Assembly: GCA_002410325.1 (NCBI GenBank)
Contig: DHRK01000023.1
Span: forward strand, 5,611-36,092
Reading direction: 5' to 3'
DNA from: Syntrophomonas sp. UBA5314
GTDB taxonomy: Bacteria; Bacillota; Syntrophomonadia; Syntrophomonadales; Syntrophomonadaceae
DNA: 30,482 nucleotides
The notes under the pieces: generated by a model
The model's input: the letters and a program-made list of their open reading frames with translations, nothing else
Database searches by the model: none
What the model was told of the DNA's origin: nothing
Part shown: positions 6,142 to 13,460 of the stretch, in pieces
Position numbering within the stretch: position 1 is the first letter of the stretch
Layout of the letters: every line of letters begins with the position of its first letter
Program-made: the position numbers and the translations under genes

Positions 6142-7602
6142 CTATTTTTTAGGGTCAAGCAGGGGCTCGTCGATACCGGCCAGGTTGCGGGCATAATCAG
6201 CGTACTTCTCAAAGGGGGTATTGGCCCTGACCACCAGGCGGGCGCCGTCCGGCGAACCGCCGCCGTGCATACATCCGGGTATTCCGGCTCCCACCGTCAA
6301 CCATTCCACCAAACGGGCCGCGCGCGCCCTGGTCTCAGCCGAGACCTCCCGGCCGGCTTTGACATATTTTTGAACCAGGGGTCCGTAAAGCGGGTGGGTA
6401 AAATCAACATATGACGGGAAGCACCCGGTCTCAACGATCCCCCCGCCGATATCCTGGCACAGGCGTTTGGTTTCATAAGGCAAAGTGGCCACGTGCACTT
6501 TGTTGGTGTGGGCCAGGAGGGAGTCGGCTATCCAGCTGCCGGCTGCGCCCTTTCTTCCCATGGCCATAGCCCCGATCCCCAGACCGAAGGTGGTTTCGTT
6601 GTTTATGGCCATTTGTACTAATTTATCCATAAAGGTTTTGGACGAAAGCCCGTTGGCGCGTGCAATAAGGGCGGCCGCTCCCACCATTACATCACCTTGA
6701 CCGGAAACACAGGCCCCAATGCAGGCCCGGTAATTGGCGGTGAAATATTCTATCACCCGGCCGGTGTACTTATACTCACCGCACATGAACACCCTTTCAT
6801 GGGGGACGAAAACATCTTCAAACATTAGATAAGCCTGGGTTATGCCGGTGTTCAGCGTATCGAAGCCTTCATCGTGCAATTCTCTCTCATCACTGGGATG
6901 GCGGGTTTCGACGATGGTAAGGCCCTCTATATCCCGGGGAACTACGCAGGCCAGGGCGTAGTCCTTATCCTCCTCCCGGTAGGCGCCGCCGGGAAGCAAA
7001 AATATTTCATTGGACGCCGCCACCCCGCAGATCATGAGTTTGGCCCCGCGAATGACGATGCCGTCCGGGCGGATCTCACTGATGCGGACATTGCTGTCCG
7101 GGTCGGGCTGCTGGGAGGTCTTCAGGCTGCGATCCCCCTTGGCGTCGGTCAAGGCGCCCGCTACCACCAGCCCGTTTTGCTGGGCTCTGACGATCCATTT
7201 CTTGAGCCGCTTCTGATAACTGGTTCCCAATTCATCGTCCATGTCTTTACAGACGTTCCACATGACGTTCTGGGCGTTCCAACCCACACAGAGGCCGCCG
7301 GTGCAGGAGCCGGTAAGGCGGAACATCATTCTCTTAAACTTGGAGTTATACATCATTTCATCGAGGCTTTGCATCATGGAATTGAAGCGGTGGATAGGCT
7401 CCTTAATGAAGGGTGATTGGGCGGTAAATATCTCACTGGTCTCGGGATTAAAAGCCGCGTCAAAAGCCCGGGCGTGGCTTTCCACCGTTCGCCGGGTAGC
7501 GGGATGGGTGGTGACATTGCAGATCAATTCCCCAAATTTATAGATATTGGGACGCATGGACTTCAGGGAATTCAAATAATCGTCTCTGGTCTTAAGCGCC
7601 AT
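6142..7602 (-). CDS. 4-hydroxybutyryl-CoA dehydratase / vinylacetyl-CoA isomerase family flavoprotein (AbfD-like)
   Basis: A 486-residue member of the HpaB/AbfD superfamily (FAD, acyl-CoA-dehydrogenase fold). Features shared with Clostridium AbfD, from memory of that sequence: DPKGDR-like DAKGDRS (153-159), DGIVIRGAK (180-188), DKDYALAC, FEDVFVPHERVF (261-272), GQGDVMVGAA and a C-terminal MHGGGSPDGARL. AbfD binds a [4Fe-4S] cluster through Cys99, Cys103, His292 and Cys299. Here Cys100, Cys105 and Cys298 are at comparable places, but the histidine position reads Tyr291 and an extra Cys294 is present, so the substrate or cluster may differ. The start is ATG 7602 with GGAGGAGGT upstream; an in-frame TTG at 7638 has no site. 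It may form a unit with the HDAC-fold gene. Confidence 0.85.
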   Translation of the reverse strand: MALKTRDDYLNSLKSMRPNIYKFGELICNVTTHPATRRTVESHARAFDAAFNPETSEIFTAQSPFIKEPIHRFNSMMQSLDEMMYNSKFKRMMFRLTGSCTGGLCVGWNAQNVMWNVCKDMDDELGTSYQKRLKKWIVRAQQNGLVVAGALTDAKGDRSLKTSQQPDPDSNVRISEIRPDGIVIRGAKLMICGVAASNEIFLLPGGAYREEDKDYALACVVPRDIEGLTIVETRHPSDERELHDEGFDTLNTGITQAYLMFEDVFVPHERVFMCGEYKYTGRVIEYFTANYRACIGACVSGQGDVMVGAAALIARANGLSSKTFMDKLVQMAINNETTFGLGIGAMAMGRKGAAGSWIADSLLAHTNKVHVATLPYETKRLCQDIGGGIVETGCFPSYVDFTHPLYGPLVQKYVKAGREVSAETRARAARLVEWLTVGAGIPGCMHGGGSPDGARLVVRANTPFEKYADYARNLAGIDEPLLDPKK

Positions 7603-7964
7603 TGTACCTCCTCCTTCTTTCTTCTCTCTCTTGCCCAAAACAATAACATCAGTACAACGTTCCGTATTCGGAGCGCCGGCAACACCTCCTTTTCCTTTGA
7701 AAGGCGGTTAGCGGGTCTAAACAGAAATACTTTTGAAATACAACGGCTTTTATGCTGCGAGCTTGGTAGAAAAGATCATTAGAACGTAGAACCGCCGCCT
7801 GATCATCCAGCCATACGGCTGCAGCGGCAAACGAGTTGTTTTTGATAGGATGTGCCTTTATTGTATCAATAAACAACTGGGATGCCTAGCCCGCAGGCAT
7901 GCTTATGCCTTTCTACTGAATTTGGACGGCTTAAAGCGGGTTTTCTTTTTCTTTCTGGCCAAAT
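7603..7964. other. intergenic region between divergent genes
   Basis: About 360 bases between the AbfD-like gene and the YheC/D-like gene. No convincing gene is present: a 75-codon minus-strand frame at 7649-7876 lacks a ribosome site and family features. It must hold the promoter of the AbfD-like gene, but I see no clear -35/-10 pair for it. Confidence 0.4.
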
Positions 7965-7994
7965 CTGACCATAAAGCACAAACATACATATAAT
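7965..7994 (+). promoter_or_regulatory. sigma-A-type promoter candidate for the YheC/D-like gene
   Basis: CTGACC (7965-7970), 18 bases and a perfect TATAAT (7989-7994). The expected transcript would start about 25 bases before ATG 8026, with AAGGA (8014-8018) as the ribosome site. Confidence 0.5.
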
Positions 7995-8025
7995 AGACCA
8001 TAATGTTCAATACAAGGATACACAT

Positions 8026-9339
8026 ATGAAAACCAGATCTGCGCGTCTATATATACCAGCCCCCCTGGCTCCGGGCATTGAATCGGGGGATGTATGTTCG
8101 GTTTGCCTGGGAAAGATGAAAATACCGCTTACCGTCGAGGTAACGGAAAAGAATTCCAAAAAGGATGAAAATACGGTGCTGATAAGCCCGGAACTGGCCC
8201 GCTACCTTGGGCTGCCCGGCAGCATGCGCTTCAATGTCCGGACCTCCGGCAAGACCATTCGACTGGGGCCGGTAGTGGGTATTCTGTCCAGGCCGTTCAA
8301 CAAGCAGCGGCGTAGTTTTGGATCCCAGGACCGGTTCCTGCGCAGTTTGTTGATGAGAATGAAAGAGCTTGACGGGCTGGCTTTTGTTTTCTCCCAGCAA
8401 AATATTGATCTGGAGCGCAAACGCATCCACGGTTATTACTTGAGCCGGGATGCGGAAAGCGCCTGGATCCGTCACTGGTTTCCCCTCCCGGATGTGTATT
8501 ACAACCGCTATTTTCCAGGAACCAATGTCTTGCGCTCCCGGGACCTGGCTATCATGCTCTCCCGTTATGGAGTCAAAAGCTTCAACAGCCCGGTGGGAAA
8601 TAAGTGGGTTGTATTTCGGCAGCTCAATAAGGAAAAGGATATTGCCGGACACCTGCCGGAAACCCGCCTGCTGGTTTCCCCGGCTTCCCTGGCCTCCCTG
8701 CTTAATAAATATTCAGGGGTTTATGTGAAGCCGGTAAACGGCTGTAAAGGGCGCGCCATAAGCAGAGTGACCAGAAAGCAGGGGCGCTACCTGGTTAAAA
8801 ACAACCAGGATAGGCTCGGCAAAATCCTCAATTCGGTCCAGGAGGTTTACAACCGGCTGCGTTCGGCCAACCCCAATGAAATACTGCTGGCCCAGCAGGC
8901 TATAAAAGCACCCAGCGGGAAAAACCATTTCGATGTTCGAGTGATGCTGCAAAAAGACCGCCACAATCGCTGGGCGGTAACCGGCATCGCTGCCCGGGAA
9001 GGTGTTTACGGACACGTAACCACTAACCTGCATACCGGAGGCAAGGCCGCCTCTTTGGATAAAGTACTGCAGGCCAGGAATATGGGCAATGATCAAATTG
9101 AAGGTATAGTTGGTGAGATCGTTCGCCTGGGCCTGCGCATAGGGCAGACCTTGGAAAAAAGGTCTTCATCCCTGGGAGATCTGGGTCTTGATTTCATGAT
9201 CGACGAGAAGGGCAAGGTCTGGTTTCTGGAAGTAAACCCCAAACCAGGCCGCCGGTCATTCAGCTATATCAGCAAGGAGACCAGAAAGGTAGTGGTGTCG
9301 AGGCCGATGGACTATGCCTGCTACCTGGCCGGCTTCTAA
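8026..9339 (+). CDS. YheC/YheD family spore-coat-associated ATP-grasp protein
   Basis: A 437-residue protein of the YheC/YheD type, known as endospore coat-associated ATP-grasp proteins in Bacillus. The N-terminal about 90 residues form the family's small domain (LISPELARYLGLPGSMRFNVR, then GPVVGIL). The C-terminal ATP-grasp fold shows the nucleotide-binding strand VYVKPVNGCKGRAI, DVRVMLQKD, and LGLDFMIDEKGKVWFLEVNPKPGR with the metal ligands Glu402 and Asn404. The ligase substrate is unknown. A sigma-A-like promoter lies just upstream, and the gene is followed by an intergenic repeat, so it looks monocistronic. Together with gerW it marks the organism as a spore-former. Confidence 0.85.
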   Translation: MKTRSARLYIPAPLAPGIESGDVCSVCLGKMKIPLTVEVTEKNSKKDENTVLISPELARYLGLPGSMRFNVRTSGKTIRLGPVVGILSRPFNKQRRSFGSQDRFLRSLLMRMKELDGLAFVFSQQNIDLERKRIHGYYLSRDAESAWIRHWFPLPDVYYNRYFPGTNVLRSRDLAIMLSRYGVKSFNSPVGNKWVVFRQLNKEKDIAGHLPETRLLVSPASLASLLNKYSGVYVKPVNGCKGRAISRVTRKQGRYLVKNNQDRLGKILNSVQEVYNRLRSANPNEILLAQQAIKAPSGKNHFDVRVMLQKDRHNRWAVTGIAAREGVYGHVTTNLHTGGKAASLDKVLQARNMGNDQIEGIVGEIVRLGLRIGQTLEKRSSSLGDLGLDFMIDEKGKVWFLEVNPKPGRRSFSYISKETRKVVVSRPMDYACYLAGF

Positions 9340-9364
9340 GCGCCCCGGAGCAGGCTCTTGAACC

Positions 9365-9505
9365 GAATCGCGGCTCCATGGCATCCTGCCACCGCCGCAC
9401 TAGCCCGTCCATGGGCGTCGTCCTGCGTCATATGGCAGGATAGCTCGTCAACGTACAAATAGTACGCCTCCGTCGCTATCCTGCCATATCCCTTGACCTT
9501 CTGCT
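9365..9505 (+). repeat. intergenic hairpin repeat, copy A
   Basis: ATATGGCAGGATAGC (9430-9444) pairs perfectly with GCTATCCTGCCATAT (9475-9489). The loop contains the family tip CGTCAACGTAC-AAAT-AGTACGCCTCCGTCGC, itself a small hairpin (CGTAC 9452-9456 with GTACG 9462-9466). The left flank (9365-9421), beginning with GAATCGCGGCTCC and containing ACTAGCCCGTCCATGGGCG, matches the inserted part of copy C. It lies downstream of the YheC/D-like gene in the family's forward orientation. The rest of the gap (9506-9600) has a weak AGCCAG/CTGGCT hairpin and no gene. Confidence 0.85.
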
Positions 9506-9616
9506 TAATAGCCAGCTCTGGGAACTGGCTTATGAAGCTGCAAGCCGACGGCTCGTTTCGAAGCGTTTTGTCGAAATGTTTGACAGGCGAAGAGCGTTTA
9601 TGGTCGGCTTTGGCTA

Positions 9617-9625
9617 TGGTATAAT
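9617..9625 (+). promoter_or_regulatory. extended -10 promoter candidate for the MORN gene
   Basis: TGGTATAAT is a perfect extended -10 (TGnTATAAT) 53 bases before the ATG at 9678. A TTGACA at 9580-9585 is too far upstream (34-base spacer) to be its -35. Confidence 0.5.
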
Positions 9626-9677
9626 TTATGAAAGAGAACTCATCAATTTAGTACAACTAAATAAGGGAGGGATCGTT

Positions 9678-10004
9678 ATGTCGGAAGGTATGAAACAGTA
9701 TCGCGGAAAGGTTTATCACGAGCTTCTCCAGCAGGCAGGTTTTAGCGTCGCTTATGACGGGGAAATGAAGGAAGGCAAACCGGAAGGTTTTGGCAGAGCC
9801 TATTATAGAGACGGAAGAATATACGAAGGCAATTGGAAAGACGGTCAGTATCACGGGCAAGGGTGCCAGTACTATCCCAACCTCCAACTCTGGTATGAAG
9901 GGGAGTACAACAACGGTAAGCGGGAAGGATTCGGCAAATCCTATTTCGAAGACGGCAAGTTATCCTTCGAAGGCCAGTGGAAAGACGGAAAACCGGTAAA
10001 ATAA
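9678..10004 (+). CDS. MORN-repeat protein
   Basis: A 108-residue protein made largely of MORN repeats: YDGEMKEGKPEGFGRAYYRDG, YEGNWKDGQYHGQGCQYYPN, YEGEYNNGKREGFGKSYFEDG and a final FEGQWKDGKPVK, with a period of about 22-23 residues. A non-repeat N-terminal segment of about 25 residues (YRGKVYHELLQQAGFSV) precedes them. MORN repeats form elongated beta-sheets that mediate protein or lipid contacts; in bacteria their role is mostly unknown. There is no signal peptide, so it is probably cytosolic. ATG 9678 has AAGGGAGGGAT upstream. The longer frame back to 9576 overlaps the promoter candidate and is not used. A strong terminator follows, so the gene is monocistronic. Confidence 0.85.
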   Translation: MSEGMKQYRGKVYHELLQQAGFSVAYDGEMKEGKPEGFGRAYYRDGRIYEGNWKDGQYHGQGCQYYPNLQLWYEGEYNNGKREGFGKSYFEDGKLSFEGQWKDGKPVK

Positions 10005-10011
10005 ACATAGA

Positions 10012-10050
10012 GGGGCATCCCGAACGGGATGCCTTAAATATTTATTTTTT
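10012..10050 (+). terminator. rho-independent terminator after the MORN gene
   Basis: GGCATCCCG (10014-10022) pairs with CGGGATGCC (10025-10033) around a very short loop, followed by TTAAATATTTATTTTTT. This is a classic strong terminator. Confidence 0.9.
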
Positions 10051-10142
10051 GTCATACGAACGCCCTCTGCCTCCCCTCGCGTCAAATACGTCCCGGATAC
10101 AACTGCTTCCCAATTTTACGGCCGGGATGCACCTCATGGGTA

Positions 10143-11609
10143 TCATTCTTCGCGGCCTCTTTCCGGGTCTTTATTTTCAGGCAGTCTCTTACGTGCTGGA
10201 GCCAGCCTGCCCCATCCCGGCTTTAGTTCCAGAGAGCGCAGCCGGCTGGCGAGAGCAATAAGTAAAACGAGCGCCAGGCTGACGATAACCCCGGTTCGCT
10301 GAAGGGGCATTAAAATCGCTCCCACAATGGTGAGAAGAATTACCGCCATAGCTCCGTAGGAAGAATAAGGATAACCGGGAACCTGGTATCGTTCCTTTAA
10401 GTGTTGCTTGATATAGAGGGGGTTGTTTTTCATCTGCGCGGACAGAATGATCAGCCAGTTCATAATCAGCATTACTCCAGCCGCCGTGGTCAGGTATTCG
10501 TAGAAGGTGTTGGGGAGCAGAAAGGAAAGCAAGACTGCCCCGGCCAGGCCCAGGCCGCTCAGGCTTAAAGCGGGCAGGGCCACTCCCCGCCGGTTGCGGC
10601 CGTTTAGGAGCAGGGGGGCGTCCCCGTCGTCAGCCAGTGATACCATGACATTGGTAACTGCAAACAGGGCTCCCACCATAGTGGAAAACGCCGCGCTGAT
10701 GATAAGCAGGTTGAGCAGTGAATCGATAAACCCGAAGTGAAATATGGAGAGAGCGCTGACAAAGGGACTTTCCACAGCGCTTACGCGGTACAAGGGGACC
10801 ATGAGCAGCGCGAACAGCAAGGCCGCCGAGTAAATGAGGGTCAGGGCCACCAGCATGACCCGGCCGGACCGGCCGACCTCTTTCGGATTTTTAAGTTCGG
10901 TGGACATGATCCCCATGACCTCTATTCCGCCATAGGAAAAGAGGACGAATATCATAGCCGGCCAGGCTCCCAGCAAACCGTTGGGCAGCCACCGCGCCGC
11001 AGTTATCGGCAGGGTTTGGGGCGCAGTATAAGGAAGCGGGTTAATAAGACCTATGACATAAAACAGGCCAAAAACAATAAATATGAGCAGTGAAGAGGTC
11101 TTCAAAAGTCCGAATAGAGATTCTATGCGGCCAAAATCGTGGACTCCCAGGAGGTTTATAGCCAGGGCCAGAAGCGAGTAGAACGCTGCAAAAACAAAGA
11201 GAGGAATGCCGGGAAACCAGTAGCGGGTGAAAATGGACAGAGCGGCGACTTCGCTGGACATGATCAGAATCCCGGCCAGCCAGTACATCCAGCCGCTTAT
11301 GAAGCCCATGGAGGGGCCGAAGGCTTTACGGGCGTAGACCCGGAACGAACCGGGCTGGGGATCATGCAAAGACATGTCCGCCAGGGAATTAAAAACCAGG
11401 AAAGCCGTCAATCCGCCCAATAAGTAAAGCAGGAGCAGGGAAGGACCCGCCAGGTGAATGGATAAGGCAGTGCCCAAAAAGAAGCCTGCTCCGATCACGG
11501 CGCCGGTCCCGATAAAAGCCAGATCCCACCAGCGCATCTCCTTGCCCTTGTGCGATTTCTTCTGCTGACGGTGCTCCATCAATTGTTCGGCCTGGCGGCG
11601 AAACAGCAT
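10143..11609 (-). CDS. APC-superfamily amino acid permease
   Basis: A 488-residue polytopic membrane transporter with about 12 hydrophobic helices. The first helix carries the APC signature (WDLAFIGTGAVIGAGFFLGTAL), containing the glycine-rich GAVIGAGFF that binds substrate backbone in this family. FISGWMYWLAGI in helix 3, and LFSYGGIEVMGIMSTELKNPKEVGRS near the middle, are typical of amino acid permeases of the AAT/GABA-permease type. Specificity cannot be told. The tail is hydrophilic and charged (ARKRLPENKDPERGREE). ATG 11609 is preceded by AAAGGGGT. It is transcribed away from the efflux operon; no functional link between them is evident. Confidence 0.88.
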   Translation of the reverse strand: MLFRRQAEQLMEHRQQKKSHKGKEMRWWDLAFIGTGAVIGAGFFLGTALSIHLAGPSLLLLYLLGGLTAFLVFNSLADMSLHDPQPGSFRVYARKAFGPSMGFISGWMYWLAGILIMSSEVAALSIFTRYWFPGIPLFVFAAFYSLLALAINLLGVHDFGRIESLFGLLKTSSLLIFIVFGLFYVIGLINPLPYTAPQTLPITAARWLPNGLLGAWPAMIFVLFSYGGIEVMGIMSTELKNPKEVGRSGRVMLVALTLIYSAALLFALLMVPLYRVSAVESPFVSALSIFHFGFIDSLLNLLIISAAFSTMVGALFAVTNVMVSLADDGDAPLLLNGRNRRGVALPALSLSGLGLAGAVLLSFLLPNTFYEYLTTAAGVMLIMNWLIILSAQMKNNPLYIKQHLKERYQVPGYPYSSYGAMAVILLTIVGAILMPLQRTGVIVSLALVLLIALASRLRSLELKPGWGRLAPARKRLPENKDPERGREE

Positions 11610-11735
11610 TCATAATGACCCCTTTCACTGTATATTCTTGATTAGTATGCCCCAATCGCATTACCAGCGGTTCGCGGCGGGACTGGAACTATTTCTTTTA
11701 AAAGGGGCTGCGCGGAATAAAAGGGTATGATAACA

Positions 11736-11770
11736 TTGAATCAAGAAACCGGAGAAACTATATTGGTTTC
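11736..11770 (+). promoter_or_regulatory. promoter with overlapping operator candidate before the TetR gene
   Basis: TTGAAT (11736-11741), a 17-base spacer and TATATT (11759-11764) form a good sigma-A-type promoter. GAAACC (11745-11750) and GGTTTC (11765-11770) are an inverted repeat straddling the -10. This is where an autoregulating TetR would bind. The operator role is inferred from position. Confidence 0.5.
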
Positions 11771-11787
11771 CTAAGTGGGAGATTGGA

Positions 11788-12342
11788 ATGCGGGAACGAA
11801 TCATTGATGCCACCTGGCGTCAGATCTTGAAATACGGAATCAAGCGCTTTACCGTTCAGGATATCGCCACTGATCTGGGGATCAGTAAAAAGACTATTTA
11901 TGCGCATTTTGAAAGTAAAGAAGCGATTGTTGAAGCCCTGTGTGAAAAACTGGCTGCGGCTGATCGGGTCGTCCATATGGAGGCCCTGGAGTCCCAGGCG
12001 GGATTTTTGGAAAAATTGGACCTGTTGATTAACGCCCATTACCACCGGCAAATGCCCCTCAGCTTCCTGGCTGAACTCAACCGGTATTATCCTGAAATTG
12101 CCCGGCATTTAAATTCGGAATTGCCCAGGGCCATTTATCGAGAGCTGATCGATCAGGGTATAAGAGAAGGCTACATTCGCACTGATATTCACCCGGCCAT
12201 CCTGGAATTAATTCTGGACAAGAGCCTGGAGGCCCTGGATGATAATAAATTCCTGACTGATTACGATATAACCGTGCAGCAGGGCCTGCAGATCCTGCGC
12301 AACGTTTTGCTTTACGGAGTTTTGAACCCGGAACGGCGTTAA
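11788..12342 (+). CDS. TetR/AcrR family transcriptional regulator
   Basis: A 184-residue one-component regulator. The N-terminal DNA-binding domain is clear: RERIIDATWRQILKYGIKRFTVQDIATDLGISKKTIYAHFESKEAIVEAL in sequence terms, with the helix-turn-helix at about residues 25-47. The C-terminal ligand domain is variable and gives no hint of the ligand. It lies 13 bases upstream of the membrane-fusion gene and the RND pump, so it is almost certainly the local repressor of the efflux operon and of itself; an operator candidate overlaps its promoter. GTGGGAG precedes ATG 11788. Confidence 0.92.
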   Translation: MRERIIDATWRQILKYGIKRFTVQDIATDLGISKKTIYAHFESKEAIVEALCEKLAAADRVVHMEALESQAGFLEKLDLLINAHYHRQMPLSFLAELNRYYPEIARHLNSELPRAIYRELIDQGIREGYIRTDIHPAILELILDKSLEALDDNKFLTDYDITVQQGLQILRNVLLYGVLNPERR

Positions 12343-12355
12343 GGGGGAGAGATTT

Positions 12356-13456
12356 ATGAAGCCCGATAAAAAAACTCTGGCCATTTTGCTTCTGGCAGCG
12401 GCTTTTGTCGCCGCAGCGGCCCTGGGGGTTATGAGGCTGCGGGCGCCGGTTCCAACCCAGAGCCGGGTCCAGAGCATCAAAGTGCAGGCCGTGGGGCAGG
12501 TTCAAAAAGAAAACGCCCTGGAGCTCACCGGAAGCGTCGAAGCGGTGCAAAACGCTGTGGTAAGCGCCAAAAGCGCCGGGCGGGTAAGTGAAATAAGCGT
12601 GGAAAACGGGACCCGGGTGGCGGCCGGAGACATCCTGGTAAAAGTTGAAGACACCGATTATATCAACCAGCTGGCGGCCAGCCAGGCGGTGCTGGACAAG
12701 GCCCTGACCAATCTGGCCAGTCTGACTCAGGACTACAGCCGGGGAAAAACCCTGTTCCAAGCCGGGGCCATTTCCCAAAAAGCCATGGATGATCTGGAAA
12801 ACGGGCTGAAAGCGGCCCGGGCGGATGTGGCGGCGGCCGAGGCCTCCGTGGCCAACGCCCGGGAGGCCCTGGCCGGAGCATCGATAAGAGCGCCCATCTC
12901 GGGTTTGGTAGCCAATCGAAACGTTAAACTGGGCCAGATGCTGGCCGCCGGGACGCCGGTATTGCTGGTGGAGGATCTGACCGAGGTGTTTGTGCTGGTC
13001 AAGGTGGGGCAGAAGGATCTCGACTATATCAAGATTGGACTCGATTGCTCGGTAGGGGTTGACACCTACCCGGACCAGAAGTTCACCGGCCGGGTAATGG
13101 TCATAAATCCAGCCGCCGAAGCGGGATCCCGGGTGTTCGAGTGCAAAATTAAAGTTAAAAATCCCGACGAATTGCTGAAACCGGGCATGTTTGCCCGGGT
13201 GTCGATCAAGATTGGCGAAGACCAACCGGTTTTAGCGGTTCCCCTGGAGGCCTTGAGCAGCAAACAGGGTCTGTACTACGTTTTGGTCCCGGAAGGGGAT
13301 GTGGTTAAAGAGAAAAAGGTTGAAATAGGCGCTTTGATGGGGACCATGGTGGAGATTAAATCGGGCCTGAGCGACGGGCAGACTATCGTAATCAGCAACG
13401 TCAATAAACTCAAGGACGGGGACCATATCCAGATCTCCAGCGGGCAGGGGGATTGA
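12356..13456 (+). CDS. RND efflux periplasmic adaptor (membrane fusion protein)
   Basis: A 366-residue HlyD/AcrA-family adaptor. The N-terminal hydrophobic segment (residues about 7-25) has no lipobox cysteine, so it is probably a signal anchor. The split lipoyl domain is seen as AVVSAKSAGRVSEISVENGTRVAAGDILVKVED and later ASIRAPISGLVANRNVKLGQMLAAGTPVLLVED. Between them is the helical hairpin (INQLAASQAVLDKAL to SVANAREALAG). A beta-barrel and C-terminal membrane-proximal domain follow (KPGMFARVSIKI, VPLEALSSKQG). It links the RND pump to an outer exit duct. GGGGGAG precedes the ATG, and its stop is four bases before the pump gene. Confidence 0.94.
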   Translation: MKPDKKTLAILLLAAAFVAAAALGVMRLRAPVPTQSRVQSIKVQAVGQVQKENALELTGSVEAVQNAVVSAKSAGRVSEISVENGTRVAAGDILVKVEDTDYINQLAASQAVLDKALTNLASLTQDYSRGKTLFQAGAISQKAMDDLENGLKAARADVAAAEASVANAREALAGASIRAPISGLVANRNVKLGQMLAAGTPVLLVEDLTEVFVLVKVGQKDLDYIKIGLDCSVGVDTYPDQKFTGRVMVINPAAEAGSRVFECKIKVKNPDELLKPGMFARVSIKIGEDQPVLAVPLEALSSKQGLYYVLVPEGDVVKEKKVEIGALMGTMVEIKSGLSDGQTIVISNVNKLKDGDHIQISSGQGD

Positions 13457-13460
13457 ACCT

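Noticed and set aside
7649..7876. 75-codon minus-strand frame upstream of the AbfD-like gene
   Set aside because: It has no ribosome site and no recognisable features, and lies in what must be a promoter region.
9580..9625. TTGACA (9580-9585) paired with TATAAT (9620-9625) as a standard promoter
   Set aside because: The spacer would be 34 bases; only the extended -10 itself is credible.
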